DNA of 64,000 bases. Origin: Gymnorhina tibicen (taxonomy: Eukaryota > Chordata > Aves > Passeriformes > Artamidae). This document shows positions 50,323 to 63,100 of this stretch, in pieces. The notes beneath the pieces are model-generated. The model was not told the origin of the DNA and ran no database searches. It was given only the letters and a program-made list of their open reading frames with translations. Numbering within the stretch: position 1 is the first letter of the stretch; each line of letters begins with the position of its first letter. Where the stretch lies: NCBI GenBank assembly GCA_013399875.1, contig VXAZ01009370.1, positions 876,161 through 940,160 of the forward strand, in the 5' to 3' direction. Both the position numbers and the translations under genes were made by a program.

Positions 50323-53300
50323 TTTTAATTCCATGTTCTCCTGATTGGTTAACGTGGTTTAATTAAGAGTAGGGGAGTAAGCAAAATCCTTCAACAAATA
50401 TGTGCAAATTCCTGGCCGCACTGTAGTTGCAAATGAAGCAAAACTGCTTTCCCCAAGCCTGCAGTTGTGGTGGTGTCTCAAGTATTTCTGTTGTGCTCAG
50501 GGCTGTGATACTGGTGGAGAAAAATGAGAAATACAATACGATCCTAATTTATGCCTTAGAACTTAATCTGCCACAGCACAGGACTATGTACTTTATAGGA
50601 GTAACAGTCTATAAAGTGGAATTCAACAAGCTGCATTCTTTAAGTTGTGTATTCTGTGTGCCTGTAAACGCTTTCATGTAATTTAGTAAATTGTTCAATT
50701 TCTTCTTATTCAGCAGTTGCTAATGATAACACTTTATGTGCTCTTCACAATTGGCTGTAAATATGAGACATGCAAAGATCACACAGTTGTAAATTAAACC
50801 AGGTTTCAAGCTCATCAAGGTGCATCTATTCTAAATTACAGCTGCAAGTTTAGGGTGCTACCTGATCACTGAGATACAATAGCTGTATACACAAGGAGGC
50901 TTTTTAAAAAAAGAAAAAAAACCAACAACATTTACATGACCACAAAAAGAATCCTTTCCTGGAGCAGGAAGATAAAAATGCTGTTCTTACTTAAATCTGG
51001 CTTCCTGCAGAACTTGTTTGAGGCTTCTCTGCCTGGGTTGAATCTACAGAAAGCTTTCCAAATCAACTTAATAGAAATTATTGACAGTGTTTTTCCTGTG
51101 AGGAGTTGAGATTCTAAAAATACCTAGCTTTTATGAAAAGTTTTGTATTTTTCTTTGAGCAGTGTATAACTTCTAAAAGGTGTTCCTCTGTAAGCGCCAC
51201 AGACATTATTTAAGGAGTACTTCTACATGTTGCTTTTCATTTAAAATTTGCTTTCTGCATGGTAATGAAATCTCATATGCCCTCTCTGGTCATACTTCTT
51301 CTTTGCATAGGATGCTAAATGATGGAAAATAATGATTTAAATTGAGTATGGCCATGAACTGTTTCATGCAAATTCTCTGGCAGTAGTTGTAGCACAGCTC
51401 TTTGGCCAGTAAATCATTTGTCAATCTTTCTTTTACGAACCTTGTGTCTAAGGGTCTGCCAGCCTTTCTTCTCTGTGGGTTTTGAACTGTGTTTATAGAT
51501 TCCGCTTTTTGTTTTTAGGCTGGCAGATGGCCAGTTATTTATCTGGGTTCGTGTGTATTGTGTGAGGCAGAAACAGGACGTTTTGCATGCTGATATCGTT
51601 CACGGGGCATTTGGGGGGCAAAAGGCTACTCCTAAGCAGAAGCCATTACGTGATGTGTCAGTAGCTCTTGGTCAGTGAACAAAGCCCCTTTTGACATTTT
51701 TCCATGTTAAAAGTTATGAAATAACATGAGCTTCGTGAACAAACAAGGCGATACAATGCTCCTACTATGAAATAAGCCATATAATCCCTTTCCCCTCCAT
51801 TCTGAACTCCCTGGAGTTCAAAAACTGGACGCCCCATTTATATGTTTGTCACTGTTATTTATTCCTTTGAGTTTCTGCCGTTGCTTGCTTTGCTGTTGCA
51901 CAGACTTGTGGTGCTGTGCTAGGAGGAAAGGATAAAAGTCTATTGGTTTTGGAGGAGCTGGATTCACTGGTTCTATTAAATAGTGAATTTGGTGTTGTGG
52001 CTTGGTCTGTGGTTCCTTCCATAGGTTTGGCAGCAAAGCCAAAGCCCTGATCAGGCAGGAAGCTGAGACCTACAGAGGCGAATCCCAAAGGCAAAATTTA
52101 ATAGATGAGTATTCTGTTCATTGTGGCAATTCCTCAGAGTTTCTGACTCCGTCAAGATTATTCTGTGCTGGCAGTGGACAGCCAGGGATGCAAATGTGGG
52201 GATTTTGAAGCAGCGACGAGGGAGGAGAAGGAACAGAAGTCTTTAGGAGATGTCTTCAGTTCTACTTAAGTGTGAGGCTGTCAAGGACTGGAAACAAATT
52301 TAAAAATGCACTTAGTGCTCCATGGAAGGACAACACAATTAGTGTGCTGTTATTAGTGCTGTTATTCCCGTCTTCTTGCTGCTTGCTCAGCTATTTCCTA
52401 GTCCCCTGGCAGTACAAGCTTTTATGCAGATACAAAAACTGCCCTCAAAAACGACACCTGTTTGGTTCTGCCACTCTTGTTGCAGCAAGAAAAAGGGGTC
52501 AGGTATCTTCAAGAGAACCTGTACATCTTTTTGCTGGTTTCTCTTGCAGTTCTAGTTACTTTTCTCTGTTCTGTATTGCTTAGCAGGGCTACTTTATAGT
52601 ATTAAATGCTTCCCTTCTGTGTGAGCTGGCTCCCCATTTATGATTATAAGCTCACTTCTAAAGATCATTTATAAAATGCTTCGAATTTGTGCAATATTTC
52701 CAGATTACAAAGAATGATGGAAAACTTTAACTGGTATCTAAAACTGCCACAGCTGAAGCCTCCAGCTATTTTGAGTCAGATGTCTTGGACTATTTAGAGC
52801 ATATTGCTATATTTACACACGGTTCAGAAAGCTGGGGACTGGCATTGATGAAAGGCACTGTATTGGCACTCAGAGCACTTTGCCTGCAGATGGACGTGGT
52901 ATGATAGAAACTTGGGGAATTTGCTCGAGGGTGCCTGAGCTCACATCTCCGTGCCCGTGCAAAGTTGACGTGGGCTTTTATGAGCGTAAGTGTGAAAGAT
53001 TTGGGGGTCTGGCTTTTGCTCAGAAAAATGGCATCCAGTGGCAATATCCCTTTTAGCACCTTTTCAGGCCTTCTGGAAAGTTTCCAAGTGGAAGACTCCC
53101 ACCTCCTTAATCACAAGGAAACACTGGCTCGCCTCTGAACGTCATTCATTCAAGTGTGCTGACCTGGCCTGACCTTGTTTAGATTGAGATCTAATGAGCC
53201 CACAACCCAAGGTGGTGTGGTAGCTCTCAGCAGGCTTTGCAAATAAGCAAGTGTTGTGTTTTTCCGTGTGCATGTGGTTTAAATTTATCATGTCAATAAA

Positions 53301-56090
53301 CAAGTGTCGCACATGCTCAAATAGGGACTTTACAATGTTGCAGTTAAGGCTAAATTGTAGCGCTACAAATTGTGATGTCGCTTTATAAATATAGAAGGAG
53401 ACAACCTGGAATATTTATGACCTCAAAACAATGAAGTCCTGTTGGTTGGGGTTTTTTTTAGTTTAAATAATGATATAGCACTAAAACTCTTAATCCAAAT
53501 GGGTCACAAGCATCTTCCAGAAGAACAGTCACGCTAATGGTTTGGGGAAAACAAAATTAAAAACTAAGGCTGTTGATTTAAGGGAAGGAGAAGCACATCA
53601 ATATATTAATAAATAATAAATAATAAATACAGCTAGGATTTAAATTCCAGTGGAAGGTTTGGTTTTGTTTTCTTTCAAGTCCCCAGGTTTGGGGAAAGGG
53701 GATTTTTAAATATAAATTGCGATAAAATCACCCTCAGCTTCAGTGGGGCCTATACCTCCAAATGTAGGTATTTTCTGAAGCACATAAAACCTGAAGTTTT
53801 CAAATTAAAAACCAGTGTAGGATAGACTGTGGCCCGTCCTACTAAATTAACCAAGTCAACATGGCTGGATAAAAGCATGTTTGGAACTAGAGAAGTTGTT
53901 TGAGCTGTTGCAAGGACTCTGTCAATGCCTGTGCTGAGGGTCCCAGGCAGAAGCCTGATGTATCCAGATTTCCCTGGACGATGCTGTGGGCCAGCAGAAG
54001 GTACCTCCAGCTGTAAATCCCGACTCTTTCCCGCCGGGACAGCCCTGCAGGAGAACAATGCTCTTGTGTCAGACAGCCCACGGCCCATCCGTGCTGGAAA
54101 CAAACGTTGTTAGGGCTCGGTATTTACACTGGGACCTACAGGGAAGGAGCAACTTGTTTTGTTTTTAATGGAGCGGTCAGGGAGAAGGATAAAAAGCTTT
54201 TTGATAACGCGAGGAATGTGGGGGGAAGGGGAGTTACCGAGATATGCATTTACTGTAAGTATGAAGAAGCAGAGGCCTCTTTATCAGACTGGCTCTAATG
54301 ATGTGCCACAGTCACTTTATTTGAAAGCTTCATGGCTCACAGAAAAGTAAACAAATTCATTACATTATTTTTAAAAGAAGATTAACTGTAGTGTGTCGTC
54401 TGTTGGACAGCTGCTGTAGTAATCTTTTACAAACACTTTATAAATGACCACCCTCAGTGTTTTCCAGGGCTTTGTGTGGCTGGATTGTTATTTTACTAAG
54501 TACCAGGGTGGCTTTTCAAATGAAACCATTGTTTCCTGTGTAACAATTCAATTCTACCTTCACCCTAAATATTATTTTATTCGCAGCATGAACTATAAAA
54601 TAACTTCTGTACAAATGCAACGTATGTGGCTTTTTTGCATGTGTTTGCAATGAATGCTGGCTTTTCCATAAAAGTAGCTAAAAAGTATTTTAAACAAGAA
54701 AAAACCAAATCCTCTTCAGTGTCCCACTTCCATTTGTTCTGATTTCTGCTTTCTTAACCTTTCTTTGGTCTGTGAAAACACCAAGTTGAAAAGATGAGTC
54801 AGAGTAAGCTTAGATGATAGGTGAATTGACACTGAACAAATGTTTAGAGCCCAGCAGGTGTCTTTGGCAAATTAAATTGTGTTCAGGTATTGTCTTGTTT
54901 AACATTCTTTGGCTGAATGTCAGCAAGGATAACCTTACTTAGCTCTGTGTCTGGATTTGGGTTTGAAAGCACTCGACTGACACAAACGAATGTAGCACTA
55001 AGAACTTGTGAATTTACACAGTGATTTTAACCAATCTGGCCATAAAGCAGCTGATCTTCTTGTGCATTCAGGTTTCAGTTACAGGTTTCTTGAACAGGTG
55101 AGGGAGGAGCAGAGAGAGGAGGAAGAGTATTTTTTTCTCACCCGTCCACGTGTGCCCTGGGCTCTAGCAAAGGACCTTACCTGGCGAGTACCTCCCTCAG
55201 ACATCTAGGAATGCCTGGAGTGAATCTCATCTTGCTATGGAACAGCATTTTATTTCCACAAAATGTAATCTCACACTGGATTTTCCAGGATGAACTCAGT
55301 GTTTATAGTCAGATAAACTATTTAAAGCTCTTCATCTGTACGTGAAATATTTATTTTCATTTGGGATATGCTGATGCATATATTTATGGTAATATGGTTT
55401 TAGATGTGAATAATTAACTGTTCTGTCTGCAAACCTAAAGGAATGTCAGCCTTTGTGAGATGTGTATCTGTATGTGTTTATTGAAGACTGTGCACATGTT
55501 TCCTCAAGATTGCTAAAGGATCTCCAAGAGGTCTTGGAGGAAGGTGGTAGTTGTCACGTCTTTGCCCTTGGCATAATCGAGATGAAGCCCCTGCACGGCA
55601 GACAGAGGTTTTCTCAGTCCAGGGAAGTGTGTGGTTGCACAACAAGCACAAACTGAGGATCTTAAGGAAACCCTGCTGCTCCCACTGAAATGTGTGTATG
55701 CTGAATAAACATCCAAACCCTCCATCCGCTGTGGAACAGCCTCTGCTGCTCACACGCCCTCCTCGGGTCTGAGTGTGGGAGAACAAACAGCACAAGAAAT
55801 GTTAGAAACGATGTTTAATACATAGGTGGAAGGCACTTGGGTTCCAGTAGTGCTCAGAGCAGTATCATCATCTATGGAGGGCAGTTTTACAGCTCTCTGT
55901 GAGTGCAGCATTTGCAGTTCTGGGAGTTGGGCAGAGCAGAGAGGTGATGGAAGTACAGTGAACAGTAAAAATATGAAACCTGAACCTTCTTGTTTTAAGT
56001 ATTACCTGTGCCCTTTAATTACATTTATGCATATTTTGTTCACTTTCCTATAGAAAGATAAGCACTTCATTTAAATGTTAATTATTTCAG
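50323..56090 (+). other. C7orf50 intron upstream of the coding exon
   Basis: AT-rich intron sequence leading to the exon at 56091. Open frames are at most about 117 codons (53750-54103, minus) and carry no recognisable domain. A TAAA/TAA simple repeat lies at 53.6 kb. The final 40 bases include TTAAT-type branch-point candidates and a pyrimidine-biased end ATTATTTCAG. Confidence 0.6.
53607..53629. repeat. (TAAA/TAA)n microsatellite
   Basis: Short A/T-only tandem of TAA and TAAA units. Simple repeat in intron sequence. Confidence 0.75.
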
Positions 56091-56290
56091 GCTACAAAAG
56101 AAGAGGAAGAGCTTATTGCAGAGGAGGAGGAAGAACTTACTCCAGAGGAAAAGAGAAAACTGGAAAGAAAATTAAAAAAAGAGCGCAAGAAGAAGGAGAA
56201 ACAGCTGATGAGGGAAGCTGGAATCTCCATTAAAAAGGTGGAGCCCAAAAAGCCATCGGGATCCGAGCGGGCCCTGGCCTATCTAACCAG
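56091..56290 (+). CDS. C7orf50: C7orf50 internal coding exon (partial gene)
   Basis: A 200-base exon bounded by the acceptor ATTTCAG and the donor AG|GTAAGA. It is open from its first base (phase 0) and encodes 66 residues plus two bases, ending in phase 2. The peptide is Glu-rich, then Lys-rich: EEEELTPEEKRKLERKLKK (residues 12-30), ERKKKEKQLMREAG (31-44), then GSERALAYLT (57-66). Human C7orf50 has the same order of elements (SPEE, LERKLKKERKK, LREAG, SGAELALDYLCR), so the identification is secure. C7orf50 is a nuclear or nucleolar RNA-associated protein of unknown function. The lysine-rich run could act as a nuclear localisation signal. The WKF domain begins just after this point, so it must be encoded in the following exons, which I did not find in the window. 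The start-codon exon was not found either. Confidence 0.9.
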
Positions 56291-59200
56291 GTAAGAACAG
56301 TAAAACCACTGCAGGTGCTCCCTCCAGAAGTAAGCTGTAAACCAGTAACCCAGAACAAGCTCTACCAAGCGACAACACATTAAAGGAAATTGCTGCAGTT
56401 AAGTAGTAAGTTAATGTTTCATCTCAGTTGACACCCTGGAGGACAGTTGGTCACCCCACTGCATTTCTATTACAGCAACAACAGAGAGAAGTTAAGTATG
56501 GTGCAAATATTTTATAGAAAGGAAGCTCCTGTCCTGAAGATCTTCTGGTTGTTATATAATATCATGGGCTTAGCTGCACTTAAAGAGATGAAAGGCACAA
56601 TGCAAAAAAGAATGCATTGAGAAAATGAGTTTTGTTTCCTGAGCGTGCTCTTCCAGGCAAAGGACTTCCAGTTGTTCTCTTTATATAAGCCAGTTCCATG
56701 GAGTGGTTAAGCATTATGGAGTCTGAATTTAACCACCTGCAGAATGTTTGGATATTTGTAGATTAAGACGGGATTTTGCCACTATTTTAGAGTTAGTAAG
56801 TGTACAGTGCCTGACCTTTGCATACCAAAGTGTACAGCAAGTATAGTGGCTGATTTCAGATTGGAAGCAATTGCTTCATCCAGTTAGCACACTTATTAGA
56901 AGACTTAAAATTCCAGCATAAAGCAGAGTCTATGGTTAAACTAAAGCACTGCAGCGAAGCGCTCAGGGTACCCCACAGGCAGTAAGAGGCCGTGCATAAA
57001 CAGGAAGATAATGTTTATTTTTTTCCAAACTGCAAAATCCACCCTGGCTGTAAGACCTCCAGAAGACTGGCATGTAACAAATAGTGGGTTACCATGTAGA
57101 ATAATTCCAGGGTTGCATCCCTGCCCGTGCTCAAAACTGAAGCATCCAGACTGTCTGAATTGTTACTTACCACTCGCAGTGGGAAGGGAGGAAATTAATT
57201 GCATTCCAGGCAGAGGGACATGTGCATTTTTGTTACATAACCCTCAGCATGCAGCGATAGCACAATGACAATAATATTTTTGATCTGGAAAACAGCTGGA
57301 GTAGTTCACCGCTGTTTTGAACTGCAAATGGATTGACAGTTAGCTTTGAACCATCTGCTCAGCCTGTTCTCTGGTATGTGTGCTCTGGTTAAGTGGTGGA
57401 TCTCCGGATAATGGATTTCAGGTTTGGAAAGCAAAGGAACAAGCTGTGGGGTTTTGGTTGTTATTCCACTGTTACCTGTATATATTTTTGCCTTGTTATG
57501 TGGGAGAATATGAAATTATATTCAAACTAGTATTTGAACGAATTTGATTCTAGAGTTTCACTTAACCTGTACCAAATTACCTTGAAGTAGAAAACCAGCT
57601 CTGTCATTTGGTCTTGTAAATACAGAGTTTATGGGCTGTATGTGCAGCAATAGGTTGTGAGGGATTATTTCAGCAACAGACAATTTGAATTTTGTAGACT
57701 TAACAGGGATAGTCATAAGATGCTTAACTGCCAAGCAAACATAACCACAGTCACCATTCTAGCCCCAAATGTGCCCAGACCATCTTGCACCACTGTAAAT
57801 TATAGAAGAACAGCTTAATCCTCTTACACCTCAGACATTTTTTCAACCCAGTAAGACTGCAAAAGAAATAACTGGATTTAAATGAATCAGAGAAGTAATA
57901 TATCAGCTGGGGAAGGGGGAACGAAAATCCAGGTTCTGGAAACCCATTGCAAGCTCTCCAGCATGTTCAGTGGGTGAAGGATTTCAGTCTACGTGCTTTT
58001 GCAGGGCTACAGGCGTGAATAATCTGTGGGAGGATAAGTAAATCTCATAGATGCAAGATAGATATAGATATATCTAATTGGAAGTAAACAAAAGAGTGCT
58101 GTGGATTTGTGTTCTGCCCCACCCCCAGTAAAAGCCTTACATGACATAAGTGTGGGTGAGTGAAGTGGCATCTGTACTCCCTGCTGACGTGTGAATCTCC
58201 TGGAGGACAGGTGGAACTCGATGTACCGTATGATAAGTGGAGCTGTCATTTTTATTAATTGAGGGGCTGTTGGCAGTGGGAGAGCGCAGCTGTACGAGGC
58301 ACGAGGTGACTTTCACAAAGCTGCGCCTCGCGCTGTCAGTCGAGGGGAGTTCATGAAGAGAGCGCTGATGGGAGGGAATAAGGCACGCACTGCATCCTGC
58401 TCTCCCCGGCGCTTTCGGAGCAGCTCTGGATTCCAGGGGCTGCATCAAGGCACTGGCTCTCTTTGGCAGCACTGCCAACGTGTGCCCCGTCCCTCTGCTG
58501 GGGTCCCCGCTGCTGGCACAGTGTGCCACAAGCTGAGCAGCAATTCCAGTTTTCCAGTTTTGTTATCTGAGTCTAAAAGCAAAGGATGCTTTCCAGTCTC
58601 CAGAGGGATGAAATTGTCATTTTATTGGAAGGCCATCCTAGCTGGGAGAGGCTTTTATCACCGTGCACATGACACGGCCACATGCAACAGCAGCTGGTGC
58701 CAGCTCAAACTGCAGCCCCCAGCTCCTGTACGTGAGGAGCTGAAGGGTCTCCCCTGTGAGCTGGGTGGCTTTGATAGCTTTGAGGATTTTCAGCTCCTTG
58801 CTCATTTGAACAAGACCAGGCCAAGCATGACCGGGTTTGCACTTCTGATGGAGGAAAAGCAGCCAAAAGTCTCCCCTTTTTTTTCCCCCCTTCTCTCGCT
58901 TTCTCTTGGCCTGTGTGAAAAGGAAAGGGGGAGAGAAAAAAAAGTCTTTGCTTCACCAGTTTTTATCTCATCTTTTCCTCAGTGAGATGAGTTCAGGTGG
59001 TTCCCAGCACAGTTCTCTTCCAAGGCAGCAGTTGGCAGAGAAAAGTTACTGCTGTCAGATCCCCAGCTTGCCCAGGGAGCAGACAGGAAGATCTGAAGAT
59101 ATAGAGAGGATTAAAAGTAGGGAGCTGAAGCAGAAAGGTCTGAAAATTCTGAAAAGGAAAAAAAAAAAGTGAAATAATGGAAAAACCCTAGAGTAGTACT

Positions 59201-59659
59201 GAACAGAAGAGAAAAACCCCTGTACAATTACTGCAGAGGAATAGGGGAAAGCAAGAGAGAGGAAGTATTAGTGGCTAAATAAAATGCTGAGATCTCTTCC
59301 TTTTAATGATGACATGCCTTGTTTCTTTATGACTGTAAGTGATGATTCAGATTTAACGAGAATATTAGATTGTCTCATTACTCTAATTCTTGGAAAATCT
59401 AGAATAAAAATCCATCCTTTTCTGAGCATTAGGTGACTTCAATTGAAAAGATGTTGCAATTCTTGAAAATGGTAATTAGGTTTAATTATAACCCGACTGA
59501 CCTTCTGTGGTGTTAAAATGTTGGCAGAACTTGTTTGTCTTGGCAAGCCACCCTCTCCTAGAAGCTGCTGCTCTTGTGTTTGGCTTGGAAAGTTCATTGC
59601 CGTATGGATCTGCACATATGGATTTCTCCATCACCCATCAAAGGAACAGAGAGAGATCT
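56291..59659 (+). other. C7orf50 intron downstream of the exon
   Basis: Non-coding sequence after the donor at 56290/56291. The longest frame is 210 codons at 58353-58985 (+), in a locally GC-richer patch; it has no recognisable domain and is overlapped by a 130-codon frame on the other strand. No match to the expected next C7orf50 exon (WKF domain start) was found. Confidence 0.5.
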
Positions 59660-60150
59660 TGTACTAGTTTGAAAAGCAAACTAGTGAGAGAGTCCAAGTC
59701 AGAAATACAGTTTAATAGGAAAAATAAAATAAATGCAGTAGCACAAAAAAACAACCCACTGACAAGGTCAGAGCACAAACCTGACCCCCTGATAATTGGG
59801 GGGGGGTTGGTAACAGTCCAATGAGATGGTGACTGCAGTCCTCCTGGAGTGATGGTTCTGTTGAAAGGTCTGGTCTTCCTCTGAAGGTCCAGCAGTGTTG
59901 TAGGAGGGTCTGGTCTTCCTCGGAAAATCCAGCGGTGTAGCTCTTGTCCTCTGGGGTCCCAGTAGGTAAGTCTGAGTCTGCTGTTCCAGGCCCCAGATTT
60001 TATCCTGGTGGGAATGCTTGGTTCCTTCCCCCCTGGGCAGAGCATCTCACGATGGGCTGGTGAGTCATAGGGCAAGGCACTGATGGGCCCATTAACAGGA
60101 GATAGTCCAGAGGGAGGAGGCAAGGAACATTGCTATACCTGGTCTCAACA
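59660..60150 (-). mobile_element. Probable solo LTR of an avian endogenous retrovirus
   Basis: Read on the minus strand, the segment starts TGTTGAGACCAGG and could end CTAGTACA, giving TGT...ACA termini over about 491 bases. In order it shows a TATA-like GATAAAAT (59997-60004 on plus), an ATTAAA poly(A) signal (59711-59716) and a short final part, the layout of U3-R-U5. A 40-bp imperfect direct repeat (GGTCTGGTCTTCCT starting at 59867 and again at 59907) and a perfect 9-bp hairpin (59663-59671 with 59677-59685) lie inside. No gag, pol or env sequence is adjacent, hence a solo LTR. The 161-codon minus-strand frame across it is a chance frame in LTR sequence. I found no matching target-site duplication, so the boundaries, especially the left one, are provisional. 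Confidence 0.6.
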
Positions 60151-63100
60151 GCTCATGGTAATAGAATACATTGTAACCCAGGACAGATCTGAAAAGACCT
60201 CACTAAAAGAATGTGAAATTACAAGATTGATAATCATCTGAAGTAGGAACAATAGATAGTATTATCTGGATGTGTGCTGTGAATTACCTAAGCCTTGCAA
60301 TACTATTTATCACGTGCTAAAATTTGAAAAATAGGGTGCTGAAGTACAATTTAAAAAAAAATTACTTATGCCTTCCTAGTAGTGTATGTTACTTTTCTTT
60401 ATATAGAAAAATTTTCTCTTCTTTGTTTTTCTCATGTCTAATTTGAATTCAGGCAAGATTCAGAGAATGTCAGAGATTTCTTTAAAGTAAAAAGATGCTT
60501 TTAGAATAACACAAACCCAGGGCATGTTACAGAAGCACAAAAGTGAGAGACAGGCAGAATTTCCCATGGCGTGGGGAAATTGTCTGACTGTGCAGATCCC
60601 AAGGTGGTTTTTGCTGAGTGTGGTGGCAGCACTGCTGACAGCCCTGGACAGCCCAGGGCAGTTGTTTATCTGCTGGGTTTGCAGAATGGAAACAGATCCT
60701 GGTCCTCAGTCAAACTTTATCACCACCAGTGCCAAGCCTGGGAGATTTTAAAGCCAAAATGTTCCTTTCAAAGAATACAGAAATCTGAGTGGTGTTGCTG
60801 GAAGCATTTATTTTTATAGTTTGATATCTTTTAATATATGTCACATGTTATACAGATACAGAAATAGAAATAACATGTAGAAAGTATATCAAGTTTTTAC
60901 TCCTTCTGGAGTAGAGGCCGTCTGGAGAAGGGAATCAAGAGGTAGATTAGTGTTCACTCCGAAGTTGCTGATTTTTGAAGGAACCAGGAGAGGCTGGTTA
61001 ATGTTGAAAAACTGTTTCTAGTTTTAAAGTACCTCGAGTGGGCTTGTGGCACACTTAGTTTCCTTTGTTGATTCATAATGTTTTGAAGTTGTTTGACTTC
61101 TCACAGGTTACTTTTTTTAGCCACGGTCAGTGATGGCTTTTGATGCTTGATTCTGGATTTAAGTCATTCTCATTGCTGCTGGCCTAAATTGGTATTAATT
61201 TCGAACTTGGCACTGGTGTTGATGTTTCACCATCAACAGTTTAAGCTTGTAGATGTTAAGAGTAACTGATGCACTAGAAATCTAAACATAGACAGGGTTT
61301 TTTTTTTTCCTTCCAGAGAATGAATCCTTGGGCTGGATAGCAACTAACAGCATTTAGTGGCATTTCTCCTTCCCCTGCTCTCCAAGATGGAGATGGAGTT
61401 TCCTTCCTGACTGGGAGGTGCAGCACATATCTAAGCTCATCAGTTACCTTGAATTTCATAAAATATTGGAGAACTGTGCAAGTGATGAATCTCAATTAGC
61501 CAGTAACAAAAATGGTGTGTGAATTTAAGAGAAACCGCTGTAATTAGACACAGCAGCGTTCCTGAATTCAACAACTGGGGCTTTAAGGTGTCTTGAAAGA
61601 GCAGCATTTCCTCAAAGATTAGGGGAATAGTTTTGCTTTAGTAATCCCAGGGCTATTTTTTAAAGGTACTGGGGCAAGCATTAACTATGGATGTAATTAA
61701 TCTATTCTGACATGCTTTTAGTCATTTTGTCATATTCATTAGTTCCATAAGAAGCCTCATGAATCCAGAGTCAGATACAGGATAAATTTGCATTTGGGGT
61801 TGTTCTGTGGCTGTTTTATATGAACTTGGGCAGTCACTTGGTGCTATCTGATTTCAAAGACTGGCAATTTTCCTAATACTCTCGAGATCAGTGGATTTGT
61901 TTTAGCACTTCTCCAAGTTTCTATATTGCTTGACTTTGAATTTCTACCAGGGCCTGACCTGCCTCTTAAGTGGGATTCCTCTCCTTGACCTAGATCAGTG
62001 TGTCTGTAAGGCTGCAAGTTTTCCATTTGGTGTTAATAGCTGGGCAGATCTTCCTCATTTTAAAGGCAGCTGCTGTCTCTGTTTGTGGCAAAGGAGTCTC
62101 AGCCTGCCAAGAGTGAGTTACCTTATCATTATCCTACACTCCCTTGTGTAACTTCAGTTGCACTGAGTGGCGTCTGAAGCCACCTCAGTTTGTTTGCAGT
62201 TCCCTAGCAGCCCTGACATTACTCACAAGCTCTCCAAAGCTCTCTGTTGCAATGCCCACACCTTTCCTATTTTTAGGGTGCCGGTAAGCCAGCAGTTATT
62301 CTGGTGGGGGTAGGTGGAGGGGGTGTATTCACTCTGTAGATTTTGTACTGCTTAGAGCTGTTCTGTTATCGTGCTCAAGCAGATCATCTCCTGCAGAAGA
62401 CAAAGCTTGCTTCTAGGGTATATGAAGCAGAAAAATTGTCCTGCTGTGTTGGACCTGTTATTAAGCAAGGTTTTTTAAATCATTGTCCTGCCCCACAGTT
62501 TGTAAATAATTTCTCCCATCCTGATGTTTACATCCTGCTTGTGGCTGTGTTGGGTTTCTCAGTCTCCCTGCCCCTCCAGTGAAGCAGCACATCCACGATC
62601 CTTCATCTGCTACTGCTCCTTCCAGACCCTGATGTGCTCTCTTGCTCTTCTTTGAACTCCTGTGCCTGTGATCCTTCTGGAAATGTGACACCTGGAAACA
62701 AACATGGTTTTACTGGAGCTGCCAGCTCCACGCAGAAGGGACTGAGGGTCTGTGATTCCTCCCTGCTCCCTGTCACTCTGGCTTTGCTCTGTGGGCATCA
62801 GCATTGGATTCATCTTTGAGCCACAGAATGCTGAGATTTCGCATTGAATTTTCTGAACAAGGAGAGCATTTTCTTTTTTTTTTCACCCCTCAAACTGTTC
62901 CTGAGTTTTGTGTTAATGACAGTGTTGGCACAAATGTGCCACTGTAGCCATAACACATTTTTCAGGGCTTCTCATCCCGCTCCAGCCTGGCTGCAGCAAG
63001 TCAGACACGCTCCCATTTTGGAGTTGGCTTTATGATACCCATTTCCAGGTGTTAGTGTTCTCATTATCATCTGATTATTCAAACTGTGCATTTAGGATTC

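Noticed and set aside
9431..56090. A microRNA corresponding to miR-339, which lies in the mammalian C7orf50 intron
   Set aside because: I looked for its mature sequence and found only short partial matches, such as GAGCTCCTGG near 49050 on the wrong strand; no hairpin of the right form was seen.
59638..60123. 161-codon minus-strand frame as a protein gene
   Set aside because: It runs through the LTR-like element, including its TATA-like and poly(A) signals, and has no viral or cellular protein domain.
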